A stretch of DNA of 44,781 bases from Polyangiaceae bacterium (GTDB lineage: Bacteria; Myxococcota_A; Polyangia; Polyangiales; Polyangiaceae), in NCBI GenBank assembly GCA_025937895.1, contig JAICQL010000039.1, positions 1 through 44,781 on the forward strand. Direction: 5' to 3'. The notes under the pieces were generated by a model, which saw only the letters and a program-made list of their open reading frames with translations, made no database searches and was not told the origin of the DNA. The position numbers were made by a program, and so were the translations under genes. Positions 44,356-44,781 of this stretch are shown piece by piece. The stretch's first letter is position 1, and every line of letters starts with the position of its first letter.

Positions 44356-44705
44356 AGTTCGACGATGGACTGGAAGCCGCCGTAGATCATGCGCTTCATG
44401 TCCATGGGCATCTCCGCCGGATCCATCTTCAGGCGTGGATCCTTCATGACCTTGGCGTTGACCTCATCCCGGTGCTCGCGAGAACGGAAGAGGATCCAGG
44501 CGAAGACCACGGTTTCGTTCTCCTGGAGCTTCACGGCTTGCGGAAATGACGTCACCTCCCCCGTCTTCACGTCGTCGGCGACGCACTCGTAGTAGGCGAG
44601 CGCGCCGTGCTCTTTCCAGAGCTTGCCCGCGTCCGAAGAGATCTTGCGATATACCTCCACCTTGTCCTTGGGGATGGGCAGCACGAATCCGTCCACGTAC
44701 GTCAT
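44352..44705 (-). CDS. DUF1428 (YbaA-like) protein
   Basis: A 117-residue protein matching DUF1428 throughout: MTYVDGFVLPIPKDKVEVYR, AGKLWKEHGALAYYECVADD, FPQAVKLQENETVVFAWILF, RSREHRDEVNAKVMKDPRL and MPMDMKRMIYGGFQ. The fold is a ferredoxin-like alpha/beta barrel similar to antibiotic-monooxygenase-type dimers. The biochemical role is unknown. AAGGGAG precedes the ATG. A second frame begins at its stop codon. Confidence 0.92.
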   Translation of the reverse strand: MTYVDGFVLPIPKDKVEVYRKISSDAGKLWKEHGALAYYECVADDVKTGEVTSFPQAVKLQENETVVFAWILFRSREHRDEVNAKVMKDPRLKMDPAEMPMDMKRMIYGGFQSIVEL

Positions 44706-44781
44706 CGCTCCCTTCTGAGCGAGCGAGGGTCCGGCGTCAAGCCGCAGCGACGGGCTGTGGCATGCCGGGGATTCGGCGCCC

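Overview
The window is GC-rich and densely coded. It has many lipoproteins with short Cys-anchored signal peptides, several FHA-domain proteins, Cys-rich and 'DGDG'-type secreted proteins, and frequent GTG starts. This gene style suggests a myxobacterium (Myxococcota, probably Polyangia-like). That is an inference from gene content; no rRNA or tRNA gene was seen to confirm it.

Layout. 1-9.3 kb: Fe-superoxide dismutase (-), CorA-type ion channel (+), a very large SNF2-family helicase (-), a PDZ lipoprotein (-), a TfoX/YjbR-like protein (-), a GNAT acetyltransferase and a PLD-like protein (both +). 9.3-12.7 kb: a tightly packed minus-strand operon of two outer-membrane-type proteins around a lipoprotein with a HELGH...NEGLAD metallopeptidase signature. 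It is transcribed divergently from a 60-residue double-glycine-leader peptide gene that ends in a good intrinsic terminator. 12.8-17.4 kb (all -): an FHA-PrsW fusion protease, PqqB with its tiny PqqA precursor peptide (too short for ordinary gene calling), and the ribosome-associated GTPase TypA/BipA. 17.8-30.7 kb: a small lipoprotein behind an operator-like inverted repeat, citramalate synthase, a double-FHA protein, two VOC-fold proteins, a Gfo/Idh/MocA oxidoreductase, a DUF1554-like lipoprotein, TrpD, a GST-like protein, an eight-repeat Cys-rich lipoprotein, an HTH protein with two matching operator-like palindromes upstream, and the permease RarD. 30.8-36.0 kb: a four-gene minus-strand operon (outer-membrane protein, ECF sigma factor, single-TM protein with anti-sigma-like layout, lipoprotein), divergent from the translation factor EF-G 2 (fusA2), which ends in an intrinsic terminator.

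36.2-43.3 kb is an eroding mobile/defence island. It holds a frameshifted PIN-domain (VapC-like) toxin remnant, a truncated and frameshifted IS110 transposase abutting an IS3 integrase fragment, a secreted lipoprotein, a frameshifted Cys-rich secreted-protein remnant, and an AbiE type IV toxin-antitoxin pair whose antitoxin is intact while the toxin carries an in-frame TGA. A tyrosine-recombinase tail with a frameshift and an N-truncated IS91-type transposase complete it. The end of the window carries a Uma2-family protein, a possible broken small ORF and a DUF1428 protein.

The strongest leads for new biology are the orphan double-glycine peptide next to the metallopeptidase/outer-membrane operon, the paired palindromes upstream of the 28.9-kb regulator, the pqqA-pqqB pair with no pqqCDE beside it, and the AbiE locus with a perfect 23-bp inverted-repeat operator and a nonsense toxin.
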